Numbered from the stretch's first letter, positions 1 through 7,697 are shown. The stretch: DNA of 8,458 nt from Opitutaceae bacterium UBA3033 (GCA_002367815.1 DFDG01000161.1:31331-39788); one strand, 5' to 3'. Translations and numbers: made by a program. Notes: generated from the letters alone by a model not told the origin.

Positions 1-3000
1 AAACGTCGGGCGGTATTTGAAGAGGCCGCCGGTATCACCAAATACAAAAGCCAGCGCCGCGAGGCGATGAACAAACTGGCGCTCACCGAGCAGAATCTGG
101 CCCGGGTGGCCGATGTGATTGGTGAGGTATCGCGTCAGATTGGCAGTTTACGTCGGCAGGCCTCGAAGGCACTGCGCTATAAACGACTCAACCATCGGTT
201 GCGGCATCTCGCATTGGCTTGGAGTGGCTATCAGCACGCCAATTTGTCCGCCACGCTTGCAGAGTTGGAAAGCAACGTGAGCAAGCTGCGCACCGAGGCT
301 CATACACATCGGGTCGAACTCGATGCCCAACAAGCTTCGGTGAACGAGATGAAGGCCCAGCGCAGCCAACATAATCAAAGGGTGCAGGACGCTCAGCAAG
401 GAGTCTACGATTTGCGCTCGCAGAAGGAAGCAGCGGACAATCAGGCTAGTCTCGCGAAAATCAAACGCAGTGGCCTGGAGGAAAGACTGGAGTCCTCACG
501 GAGTAATCTTGGCGAGCTGGAGATGCAAATGCACGAGCTGTCGGCCAAGGCCGATACCGGGGCGCAAGACAAGCAGTTGCAACTTGGGTTGCTCGGTAGC
601 AGCGATGCCAGTTTCCAGCAGCGCAATCGTGATCTGGCGATCGTCGAAGGCGAATTAAGCAAGATTGAGCAGGAGTTGCAGCAGTCGAAATTCCAAGTGC
701 TGCAGCTGGATAGCACCGTGGCAAAGTTGCGCACCGATTGTTCCGGTTACGAAGTGGAGCAGAAGACCAGTGTTCATCGCCACGAGGGACTCGCGCTGGA
801 ACTTGAGCTAGTTTGCCAACAACTATCGACGGCCGTGCAGCTCACCAGTGAGTTGGATGTTCGCGTGGAGGAGGCCTTGGCCGATAAATCCCGTGCGCAC
901 AACGAGGCAACGGCGGCGCAACAGGCCATCGCCGATCTGACATCTGAATTCCGTGAGGCTCAACGCAAGCAACAGGATATTGATCGGGCTCTGGCCCAAC
1001 GCACCGCACGGCTGCGTTTGCTACAGCAATTGCAGGAGAAGTGGGAAGGCTTCGGCGAAGGAGCAAAAGCGATTTTGCAAGGCCGGTTGGACACAGCATT
1101 GGCGGGCGCGTCAACGGCCCCAATCACCAAAGGGATTGAGGTTCATGCCGATTTCGCCCACGCCGTGGAGGCTATTTTGGGCTCAGCGGCTGAGGCCATC
1201 AGTGTCAGTGATCTGGCTACGGCTCAACGGTTGTTGGCTCAGTTGGAATCCGATGAAATTGGTTCGGTGGTGCTTCATGTCGGCGAGACTGCTTTCACTG
1301 CTCCCCTGGTGTCCGACCTGCCTGCTTTCCTATCGGTGGCGACGAGTGCGCTGGCCCATGCGGATGGTGCGCATCCGGTGATCAGCCTCCTTTCCTCCTG
1401 TTATATCACTGATGACCTCACGGCCTTTCTGGAATACTGGAAAGCGAATCCCCAATTCAGCTTTTTGGCGGTGGCGACCCGGCAGGGCGATCTGGTTGAT
1501 CGTCGCGGACTGATTTACGGTGGTCATCATAGCAGCAAGAAGTCTGCCAACAGCATTGTGCAGCGCGAAGTCGACATGCGGGAAACCGCCCGCGCCCTGG
1601 CGGATGAGCAGAAGGCCCATGATGATCAACGCGCGGTGATTGAGGTCATCAATGGACGCCTGACCAACGCCGAGACTACCCTCGAACAAAAACGCGTGGA
1701 TATACTGGCGATTACCCAGAGTGTAGCGGCCGTTCAGGCCGAACAGCGCAACGCGCATAAATCGGTGGAAGAAACCACCCAACGCCGGCAGCGGATGGAG
1801 CGTGAACTGGTGTCGTTAGAGCAAGTCCGCAACGAGGCGCACGAGCGCTGGATCAAGGCTCAAGGTGGCTTGCAGGAAGTTGAAACTGCATCTGCCGGAA
1901 AACGGGCATTAATTATCAATCTTGAAACCCAATTGAGCAATGTGCGGACGGACCGCGACGAGAAGCGCGAATCACTGGCTCTGGCGCGATTCGAATTGGC
2001 GGAACATCGACAGAAAGTCGAAGTGCTGGACCGAGGTTTGGACGAAATGGAACGCCGTCGCATGCAGGTGAGTGAGTTGTTGGTTCAACGTCAGCAGGAG
2101 ATTGAAGTCTGGTCGGAGCAAATGACCCAACTCGAAGCGGAATCAACCCGGGAGCAGGCTCGGTCAGCCCAGATTGCGGAAACTTTGGTTGTCGCTCAGC
2201 AGCAGGTTGAGATTGTCCGGACCGAATTGATCAAACTGGAAAGCGCGATCACGGCCATCGAGAACAGTCAGTCCGCTTTGCGCCAACAGACCGAAACCGC
2301 TCATAATGATCTGAGCAAGCATGAGGTGAGGTTTGCCGAGACCCGCCAACGCGCAGAATTTCTCAAGGAGGAAGTGCAGCGTGAGTTTCAAATCGAGATT
2401 TCCGGTATTAATTGGAAGCAGTTGCTTTGGCGGGCAGATGATGAACCGGAGGGTATTCAAGCGCTCGATCTGGATGAGGACGATTCGGATTTGGCCCCTC
2501 CGGAAGAGTCGGACAGAGAAACGGTGTTCGCCGAGTCAGAAGCCAGCGCGACTTCCGCACCGACCAAACGAAAACGGAAAAAGAAAGAGCTTAGGGGTGA
2601 ACCCACGGAGGATGAGTTGGCCCAACTCGATTCGACAGACTGGACGCAGGTCAAAGCAGATGTTGATGCGCTGCGGCAGCGTCTCAACGGCATGGGTGCG
2701 GTCAATCTGGTCGCGATCGAGGAATATGCCGAACTGAAACAGCGCCACGATTTTCTTAAGACCCAATGCGATGATCTGACGAATGCCCGAGCCGATTTAC
2801 TTGGTGCGATAGATGAAATAAACCAGACATCGCAGCAACAATTCGCCATCACCTTTGAGCAGATTCAGAAGAATTTTAAGTACACCTTTGAAACTCTATT
2901 TGGCGGAGGTAAAGCGGCGCTGGAGTTGATTGTCGCTGAGGATATTCTGGAAAGCGGTATTGAAATCGTGGCCCAGCCTCCGGGCACAAAATTGAAAAGC

Positions 3001-3351
3001 ATTTCACTGCTGTCTGGCGGACAAAAGACGCTGACGGCCGTGGCCTTGTTGTTTGCCCTCTACATGGTCAAACCCTCGCCTTTCTGTTTACTCGATGAAT
3101 TGGATGCTCCTTTGGACGAGTCCAATATCGGGCGATTCACGAATCTATTGAAGCAATTTGTCGGTGAGTCGCAATTCATCATCATCACCCACAACAAACG
3201 CACCGTGGCCGCGGCCAATGCGATCTATGGAGTGACGATGGAAGAACGCGGCGTATCCAAAACTGTATCGATGCGCTTCAATCACAAAGACACTGTGCCC
3301 GAGGAGCAATCGCAGAACATTGCCGATGCCGTGAGTGCCACTCAGGGTTGA
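1..3351 (+). CDS. smc: Chromosome partition protein Smc, 5'-truncated by window edge
   Basis: SMC is the ATPase core of the bacterial condensin (Smc-ScpA-ScpB) that organises and helps segregate the nucleoid. The frame is open from base 1 and encodes 1116 residues before TGA. The first residues (KRRAVFEEAAGITKYK) are the conserved end of the N-terminal head, so roughly 150 residues including Walker A lie before the window; the first in-window ATG (67) is not the start. In fragment numbering: first coiled coil about 25-340; hinge about 348-515, with conserved glycines near 503-508; returning coil about 520-800; a charged insert about 812-880; the GAVN motif at 899-902; C-terminal head with FGGGKA from 967, SGGQ signature 1005-1008, Walker B ending D1032-E1033, D-loop APLDESN, and switch H1064 in THNKRT. 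All visible ATPase motifs look intact. Its stop overlaps the possible TTG start of the next gene, implying co-transcription. Identification is secure. Confidence 0.97.
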   Translation, partial: KRRAVFEEAAGITKYKSQRREAMNKLALTEQNLARVADVIGEVSRQIGSLRRQASKALRYKRLNHRLRHLALAWSGYQHANLSATLAELESNVSKLRTEAHTHRVELDAQQASVNEMKAQRSQHNQRVQDAQQGVYDLRSQKEAADNQASLAKIKRSGLEERLESSRSNLGELEMQMHELSAKADTGAQDKQLQLGLLGSSDASFQQRNRDLAIVEGELSKIEQELQQSKFQVLQLDSTVAKLRTDCSGYEVEQKTSVHRHEGLALELELVCQQLSTAVQLTSELDVRVEEALADKSRAHNEATAAQQAIADLTSEFREAQRKQQDIDRALAQRTARLRLLQQLQEKWEGFGEGAKAILQGRLDTALAGASTAPITKGIEVHADFAHAVEAILGSAAEAISVSDLATAQRLLAQLESDEIGSVVLHVGETAFTAPLVSDLPAFLSVATSALAHADGAHPVISLLSSCYITDDLTAFLEYWKANPQFSFLAVATRQGDLVDRRGLIYGGHHSSKKSANSIVQREVDMRETARALADEQKAHDDQRAVIEVINGRLTNAETTLEQKRVDILAITQSVAAVQAEQRNAHKSVEETTQRRQRMERELVSLEQVRNEAHERWIKAQGGLQEVETASAGKRALIINLETQLSNVRTDRDEKRESLALARFELAEHRQKVEVLDRGLDEMERRRMQVSELLVQRQQEIEVWSEQMTQLEAESTREQARSAQIAETLVVAQQQVEIVRTELIKLESAITAIENSQSALRQQTETAHNDLSKHEVRFAETRQRAEFLKEEVQREFQIEISGINWKQLLWRADDEPEGIQALDLDEDDSDLAPPEESDRETVFAESEASATSAPTKRKRKKKELRGEPTEDELAQLDSTDWTQVKADVDALRQRLNGMGAVNLVAIEEYAELKQRHDFLKTQCDDLTNARADLLGAIDEINQTSQQQFAITFEQIQKNFKYTFETLFGGGKAALELIVAEDILESGIEIVAQPPGTKLKSISLLSGGQKTLTAVALLFALYMVKPSPFCLLDELDAPLDESNIGRFTNLLKQFVGESQFIIITHNKRTVAAANAIYGVTMEERGVSKTVSMRFNHKDTVPEEQSQNIADAVSATQG

Positions 3352-3641
3352 GTTCGAAATTGATGATTTTTCGCGCCACACGTATCAAGTTTATCTGGGC
3401 GGCCACCAAGGTTATGGTGGCAAATTGGCGTTTTGGCCTTTGGGGATTTTATGAACGCAAGCAGGGACTGCCCTATTCCGGTTTGGCCACCAGTGTGCGT
3501 GGAGTGAGTATCCTTTGTTTTGTCCTGACCATGCTGGCTTACTTGGGCGGGACCACGGCGATATATCTATGGTTGGATCGCAAGGAGCATAATTACGTCA
3601 CCTATACGGATATTCTGCTATTGCCCGATGCGCTGGGATGA
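3348..3641 (+). CDS. N-terminal segment of the TPR protein: short cytoplasmic tail plus one membrane helix
   Basis: This segment encodes up to 97 residues and starts immediately after smc. A TTG at 3348 overlaps the smc stop; an in-frame ATG at 3363 is the alternative start, with a weak AGGG at 3344-3347 some 15 bases upstream, so the start is uncertain. Residues 1-52 are rich in K and R and aromatic residues, followed by a hydrophobic helix at about 53-76 (from VSILCFVLTML to AIYLWL) and then DRKEH. By the positive-inside rule the N-terminus is cytoplasmic and what follows is outside the membrane. The last residues after P93 (DALG) come from the apparent shifted frame and probably do not belong to the ancestral protein. 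It overlaps the next segment by 14 bases. As a stand-alone product it would be an orphan single-pass membrane peptide; I favour it being the anchor of the TPR protein. Confidence 0.6.
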   Translation: MSSKLMIFRATRIKFIWAATKVMVANWRFGLWGFYERKQGLPYSGLATSVRGVSILCFVLTMLAYLGGTTAIYLWLDRKEHNYVTYTDILLLPDALG

Positions 3642-4125
3642 AGTGCAGGTCAAGCGTGGTCAGGCCTATCTCGACGAGGGTATTGGGAGCCTCAAGGCCC
3701 AGCGTTGGGCGGAGGGGGAAATGAAACTACGTCTCGGATTGGTGCGGTATCCCCAGGCGATGCCGGCACGATTGGCTTTGGCGGAATTCTACTTTTACGC
3801 CCAAAGAAATTCGCAGGCCATGAAAGTGCTGGAGGAGGGGTTTGATGCGGTGCCAGATTATCCGGGACGGCGCTACATGACGAATTATTTCACCATTGCT
3901 CTGCAAGGTGATGATTATGGCAGCGTATTGGATGTCTGTGAGCGCTACTTGACTGGACAGAAGGCAGGGGTATCTGAAAAGGAATCAGACTGGTTGTTTC
4001 AGCAAAAACTGAATGCCCTGATCAAAAACGGGGCCGCTGAGCTGGCCCTTCAATTACTGGAAAAAAAACCCGACAACCTTATACTCAATGAGCAACGGGT
4101 GCTGGTAATGATCGAATTGGGCTGA
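3628..4125 (+). CDS. Middle segment of the TPR protein, first helical repeats
   Basis: This stretch encodes 165 residues from an ATG at 3628 that has no Shine-Dalgarno sequence and lies inside the end of the preceding segment, so it is probably an internal methionine rather than a true start. The sequence is helical with TPR-like spacing of small and aromatic residues: KRGQAYLDEGIGSLKAQRW, then MKLRLGLVRYPQAMPARLAL, then a unit around SQAMKVLEEGFDAVPDYPG. It ends at TGA 4123-4125 in the middle of a repeat (MIELG-stop-FEEALQYL), which is why I treat it as part of a longer protein. It carries no signal peptide or membrane helix of its own; export would depend on the anchor encoded just upstream. 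Function unknown beyond probable protein-protein interaction. Confidence 0.6.
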   Translation: MRWDEVQVKRGQAYLDEGIGSLKAQRWAEGEMKLRLGLVRYPQAMPARLALAEFYFYAQRNSQAMKVLEEGFDAVPDYPGRRYMTNYFTIALQGDDYGSVLDVCERYLTGQKAGVSEKESDWLFQQKLNALIKNGAAELALQLLEKKPDNLILNEQRVLVMIELG

Positions 4126-4137
4126 TTTGAGGAAGCG

Positions 4138-5319
4138 TTGCAATATCTCGACCTGTGGCAAGCCAAGGCAGGGGCAACAGCCCAGATTTTGCGTCTGCAG
4201 GTTCGAACCTTTCGGGAGACTGGCCAAGCAGATAAAATGAACGCCGCACTGGAGGAGCTAAGACAGCAAAGTCCGTCGGATCCCCGCACTTATGCGTTTG
4301 CCGTCATCCAGCGCAAACTCGTTGGTCAAGATGATGAAGCCGTGGCTTCGCTGAAGGATTATTTTTTTCGCTTTGGTGGTTTTGCCACCAACACTTTGTT
4401 GATCGCCCAACCTTTGGCGGAAATCGGCGCCACCGACCTGCTGAGCACCTGTTTGGATAGGGCAACAGAGCAAGGCTATGATTTGCGGCCGATATTGCTT
4501 TTGCAGGCTCAGGCGCAATTGAAACGGGGTGAATGGGTCGCGGCTCAGGTTACCACTCGGCGACTTGGGACCATGAGCATCATGGGCCGCAATCGGCGCG
4601 AATTGGATGCGGCAGAATTGGCCAGTTTGTTGGCGGATGTGGCAAACGATCCCACCGAGGGACCCCAGGTGGCGTTACTCAAACACATCGAGACGCATCG
4701 CTATGTCTTCCAATATTACCACACCATTGTGGATACTCTGATCCGGGCGCAGCGCTATGATTTGGCGTTGGAAATTATTGTTCAATGCGAGCGATTTTAT
4801 TCCCGAAATCATGGTCTCCAATCCTATAAGGCTGAAGCGAGTGCCGTCATTGCGGCCCAGAAGGACGAAGCGAATATTTTGGAGATGAAAATAGCCGCGC
4901 CGATGTTTGTAGAGGCTGGATTTCTTGAGCGCATCGATCAGACGATTGCCGAAAAGAAATGGACCGAGGCGGGGATGATGATCCGCGATTTGCAACAGGC
5001 CAAACCATCATGGTTGAATAGCCGGGAGGTGGATGTTTTGACCAGGCAGATGCGGGTTTCCCACGGATCAAATGCGCTACTAGAGATGAGCTTGGCCGCG
5101 CGTCTGTTATTGGATGGAACGTTGGCACGATCACAGATGGTGGTCGATTATGCGGTGGAGCTGCACAATTTGGGCGAGACCGCTGTGGCTGTGCGTTTGA
5201 TGCGGGATGTGGTGCGCAAAATGCCAGGCCATACTCTGGCGCACCGGTATATTGTTGAGTGGACCACCGATCCCACCGTGGTGATGGAACCCGAAGTAGA
5301 AGCCCGAACAATTCAGTAG
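4138..5319 (+). CDS. C-terminal segment of the TPR protein, helical repeats
   Basis: Open frame in phase with the previous segment across the TGA at 4123-4125; sense codons resume at 4126 (FEEALQYLDLW). If translated separately it could begin at TTG 4138 (393 residues) or ATG 4237 (360 residues); neither has a clear ribosome binding site. The product is alpha-helical and TPR-like, with repeat-type stretches such as TGQADKMNAALEELRQQSP, DEAVASLKDYFFRFG, RYDLALEIIVQCERFY and LGETAVAVRLMRDVVRKMPG. No enzymatic motif, signal peptide or membrane helix is visible. Codon use and composition resemble the neighbouring genes, giving no sign of foreign origin. It ends with TAG, 100 bases before the converging pilB stop. 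I cannot assign a specific function; a scaffold role at the membrane is inference from the repeats and the upstream anchor. Confidence 0.6.
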   Translation: MQYLDLWQAKAGATAQILRLQVRTFRETGQADKMNAALEELRQQSPSDPRTYAFAVIQRKLVGQDDEAVASLKDYFFRFGGFATNTLLIAQPLAEIGATDLLSTCLDRATEQGYDLRPILLLQAQAQLKRGEWVAAQVTTRRLGTMSIMGRNRRELDAAELASLLADVANDPTEGPQVALLKHIETHRYVFQYYHTIVDTLIRAQRYDLALEIIVQCERFYSRNHGLQSYKAEASAVIAAQKDEANILEMKIAAPMFVEAGFLERIDQTIAEKKWTEAGMMIRDLQQAKPSWLNSREVDVLTRQMRVSHGSNALLEMSLAARLLLDGTLARSQMVVDYAVELHNLGETAVAVRLMRDVVRKMPGHTLAHRYIVEWTTDPTVVMEPEVEARTIQ

Positions 5320-5419
5320 AGTCGGCCGATTGGCTAACCTTAAGTGAACCGTGCCCCGTGGGTTGGCGACAGGCTGTATGCGACCACTAGGATATGCCCG
5401 TGCTCCACTCGTAACGAAA

Positions 5420-7609
5420 CTACTTGATCATGTCCGGAGGCACGTTGGCCAATGCTTCTTCGATCGTGGTCAGCCCCATTTTGACTTTCAACATGGAGTC
5501 TTGGTGGAGTGTCTTCATGCCGTTCTTCATCGCGATGCGCTTCAATCCGGCGACTTCCACCCGCTTATTGATGCCTTCGGTCAATTCTTCACTGGCAGTC
5601 ATGAGTTCATGGATGCCCACGCGTCCTTTGTAGCCGGTGCCACTGCACATCGGGCATCCTTGAGGGTTCGCTTTGAAAATTTCACCTTCCCATTCGATGG
5701 CGTTGGTCAAGAGCATGGTTTCGCGACCTTCGGGTTTGTAAGGCTGTTTGCAGTTTTTACAGACGCGGCGCAGCAAACGCTGGGCACATACACAAACCAG
5801 TGAAGCGGAGATATTGAAGGGCTCAACGCCCATTTCACCAATACGACTAACGGTCGATGGGGCATCGTTGGTGTGCAAGGTTGATACCAACAAGTGACCA
5901 GTGAGTGCCGCTTCAACGGCGATCTGCGCAGTTTCTTCGTCACGAATTTCACCGACGAGAATAATGTCGGGATCCATCCGGAGATAACAGCGCAGAGCGC
6001 GGGCAAAGGTGAGACCGATCGCGCGACTCATCTGCATCTGATTGATGCCGGTCAGCGTGTATTCGATTGGATCCTCAGCCGTCTGGATATTAACGTCGGG
6101 CGTATTTACCTCACCGAGCGCGGAGTAAAGAGTCATCGATTTGCCGGAGCCGGTTGGCCCGCAGTGCAGAATCATACCGTAGGGCTGTTGGATACACTCG
6201 CGATATCGCTTTAGATTTTCGTCCGAGAACCCCAAGGCGGTCAGAGGCAGGGTGGACTTGGATTTGTCGAGAATACGCATGACCACTTTTTCGCCGTCCT
6301 TCATCGGACCGGTGGCGACACGCAAATCGATATCCATGTTCTTCTTCGTGTATTTCTTGAACACGATACGTCCGTCCTGAGGCAACCGGCGCTCGGCAAT
6401 ATCGAGATTGCACATGATCTTGAGACGGGTGACCAGAGCGTTGGATACCTGCTTGGGCAGGCGAAGCTTTTCCTGACAAAGCCCGTCGATCCGGTAACGG
6501 ACTATCAGTTCTTTTTCCTGCGGCTCGATGTGAATATCGGACGCGCCGCAAACGTAGGCATCCTCAATGATACGATTGGTCAACTGGATGATAGGGGCGG
6601 AATCCTCACTCTCCAAATCGGTGGCTCTTACATCACCTCCGGTGCTGCCTTCGTCATAGGCCGAACTTATGACATCTGAGATCGAACTGATATCCACGTC
6701 ATCCGAACCAGGTGCTGCCTTCTTGGAATCCTTGAAAAACTTTTTTATCAGTGAGTCAAAGAGAGTGGCCGAGACAACACTCACTTCCTCGATAAACATG
6801 TCTGTGGCCTGCGAAAACGACTCCCGTTTGGCGAAATCCAGCGGATTGGTCATCAAGACAGCGACCGAATTTGGGGTCAGTTGCTTGTGCGGGAAAATGC
6901 CGTCGCGCCTCATAATGGCGTCACCGATTACCTCGACGAGTTTGTCATCGATTTCGATTTCCTCCTCTTTAGTCACCAACGGCAGATCAGTGAGCTTGGC
7001 GATGAATCGAGCGGTGTCGTCTGGCCCCAGTTCGAACTTGGGGTCCATCATCCGTTGGATCAGGATCGAGGAATACTCGGCCACTTCTTTCAACAACACT
7101 AAATCCTTATCCGTAAACTGGCCATCAGTGCCCGCAGCAGGTTCTTTGTTCAGAACTTGGATAGCGCCGATGACGATATTGGTCTTCAGAGCGACTGTGA
7201 GCATTGAGCTAACCTCAAAACCGGTGCTCTTGGTCATTGACATCAGGCTGTCCGCTTCGGCGCCGCTTTTAGTGAAAAATAGGGGTTCACCAGTTTTGAT
7301 CACTTTGCCGACGTTGCCAGTGCCCAAAGGCAGCTTTAAGCTCAGCAATTTGTTGCGTGTTTCTGAGAATTTATCCTCCTCGCCCTGATCTTTCCCCCAG
7401 AGAGTTGGTGAGTAATAGATGTGCTTGAAGGTGATGTCGTTACCTTCGACCAAGTAAAACGTCATTGATTGGGCCTGCAGTGCCTCGACCACCTTTGAAG
7501 AAGTCAACTCGATGATAGAGTCTAAATCTTCCCGACTTGGAGCTGGCTTCGATATGACCTTAATCAATAGCGCGCGGCGGAGGGCATTTGTGACGTTGGG
7601 AGTGGCCAT
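5420..7609 (-). CDS. pilB: Type IV pilus / type II secretion assembly ATPase (PilB/GspE family) with N-terminal GAF domain
   Basis: This hexameric cytoplasmic ATPase would power pilin (or pseudopilin) polymerisation at the inner membrane. The 729 residues divide into a GAF-like domain (about 25-185), a divergent T2SSE_N/MshEN-like domain (about 200-290, with the LPLVTKEEE and VLMTNPLDF stretches), an acidic Ser/Asp-rich linker (about 295-338), and the catalytic core: ASDIHIEP at 356-363, Walker A GPTGSGKS 484-491, Asp box AEDPIEY 511-517, Walker B ILVGEIRDE 550-558 with E554, and His box GHLLVSTLHTND 571-582. A four-cysteine zinc motif (C617/C620 and C652/C655) is typical of PilB/GspE extension ATPases and absent from PilT retraction ATPases. 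The usual family length is about 560-580, the excess being the GAF domain and linker. The start at 7609 fits the protein, although the ribosome binding site is weak. No pilC, pilT or pilin genes adjoin, so pilB versus gspE cannot be settled from context. Confidence 0.92.
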   Translation of the reverse strand: MATPNVTNALRRALLIKVISKPAPSREDLDSIIELTSSKVVEALQAQSMTFYLVEGNDITFKHIYYSPTLWGKDQGEEDKFSETRNKLLSLKLPLGTGNVGKVIKTGEPLFFTKSGAEADSLMSMTKSTGFEVSSMLTVALKTNIVIGAIQVLNKEPAAGTDGQFTDKDLVLLKEVAEYSSILIQRMMDPKFELGPDDTARFIAKLTDLPLVTKEEEIEIDDKLVEVIGDAIMRRDGIFPHKQLTPNSVAVLMTNPLDFAKRESFSQATDMFIEEVSVVSATLFDSLIKKFFKDSKKAAPGSDDVDISSISDVISSAYDEGSTGGDVRATDLESEDSAPIIQLTNRIIEDAYVCGASDIHIEPQEKELIVRYRIDGLCQEKLRLPKQVSNALVTRLKIMCNLDIAERRLPQDGRIVFKKYTKKNMDIDLRVATGPMKDGEKVVMRILDKSKSTLPLTALGFSDENLKRYRECIQQPYGMILHCGPTGSGKSMTLYSALGEVNTPDVNIQTAEDPIEYTLTGINQMQMSRAIGLTFARALRCYLRMDPDIILVGEIRDEETAQIAVEAALTGHLLVSTLHTNDAPSTVSRIGEMGVEPFNISASLVCVCAQRLLRRVCKNCKQPYKPEGRETMLLTNAIEWEGEIFKANPQGCPMCSGTGYKGRVGIHELMTASEELTEGINKRVEVAGLKRIAMKNGMKTLHQDSMLKVKMGLTTIEEALANVPPDMIK

Positions 7610-7697
7610 TTTTTAATTCCCGATTTTAGTGCGGAACACTCTGTGATTGGCAGGGTAAGTCGGAGGTCGCAATGAGAAATGAACGCAATTTTGCCTG
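7610..7697. promoter_or_regulatory. Divergent intergenic region between pilB and yraN
   Basis: These 88 bases separate two genes transcribed away from each other, so promoters for both must lie here or within the neighbouring coding ends. On the minus strand a TAAAAT (7623-7628 on the plus strand) resembles a -10 element close to the pilB start, but I find no good -35 partner at 16-18 bases. No convincing plus-strand promoter, operator palindrome or Shine-Dalgarno site is visible. The call rests on gene orientation rather than on motifs. Confidence 0.35.

Larger units (their letters stand above)
3348..5319 (+). pseudogene. Membrane-anchored TPR-repeat protein gene, apparently split by a frameshift and an in-frame TGA
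   Basis: Three consecutive open segments read best as one gene of about 656 codons. The first (frame 3) gives a basic cytoplasmic tail and one membrane helix. The second and third share frame 1 and are separated only by TGA at 4123-4125. Both internal joins look like lesions. At 3624-3630 the frame moves by one base: CCC is followed by GATG and then CGC TGG, where removing one base would give a continuous LLLP-x-RWDE. At 4123 the reading is LG-stop-FEEALQYL, where a TPR helix would normally have a residue such as R (CGA) or W (TGG). Neither downstream segment has a visible ribosome binding site. The frame beyond the TGA stays open for 397 codons, so any decay is recent, or the lesions are sequencing or assembly errors. 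I do not recognise a named gene. TPR proteins usually mediate protein-protein contacts; the partner is unknown. Confidence 0.6.

Noticed and set aside
1330..1782. Minus-strand open frame of 150 codons within smc
   Set aside because: It lies antisense to the SMC hinge and coiled coil, which are well supported; no family resemblance or start signal was seen.
4120..4165. Selenocysteine or readthrough explanation for the TGA at 4123
   Set aside because: No convincing bacterial SECIS-type hairpin follows the TGA, the next base is T (a strong termination context), and a TPR helix position has no reason to need selenocysteine.
5333..5367. Possible bidirectional terminator in the convergent gap: GCTAACC (5333-5339) pairing with GGTTGGC (5361-5367)
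   Set aside because: The stem is only 7 pairs including a wobble, the loop is 21 bases, and there is no T-tract on either side, so it is too weak to call.
5351..5803. Plus-strand open frame of 150 codons overlapping the pilB 3' end
   Set aside because: It mirrors the conserved zinc-motif and C-terminal coding region of pilB, has no ribosome binding site and resembles no known protein.
6641..6722. 12-base direct repeat GGTGCTGCCTTC at 6641-6652 and 6711-6722
   Set aside because: The copies are 70 bases apart, in different codon phases, inside the low-complexity linker of pilB; there is no further similarity around them.
6669..7388. Long plus-strand open frame (239 codons) antisense to pilB
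   Set aside because: The opposite strand encodes a clear PilB domain set across the region. The plus-strand translation is serine/threonine-rich low-information sequence with no recognisable family, as expected of a shadow frame.
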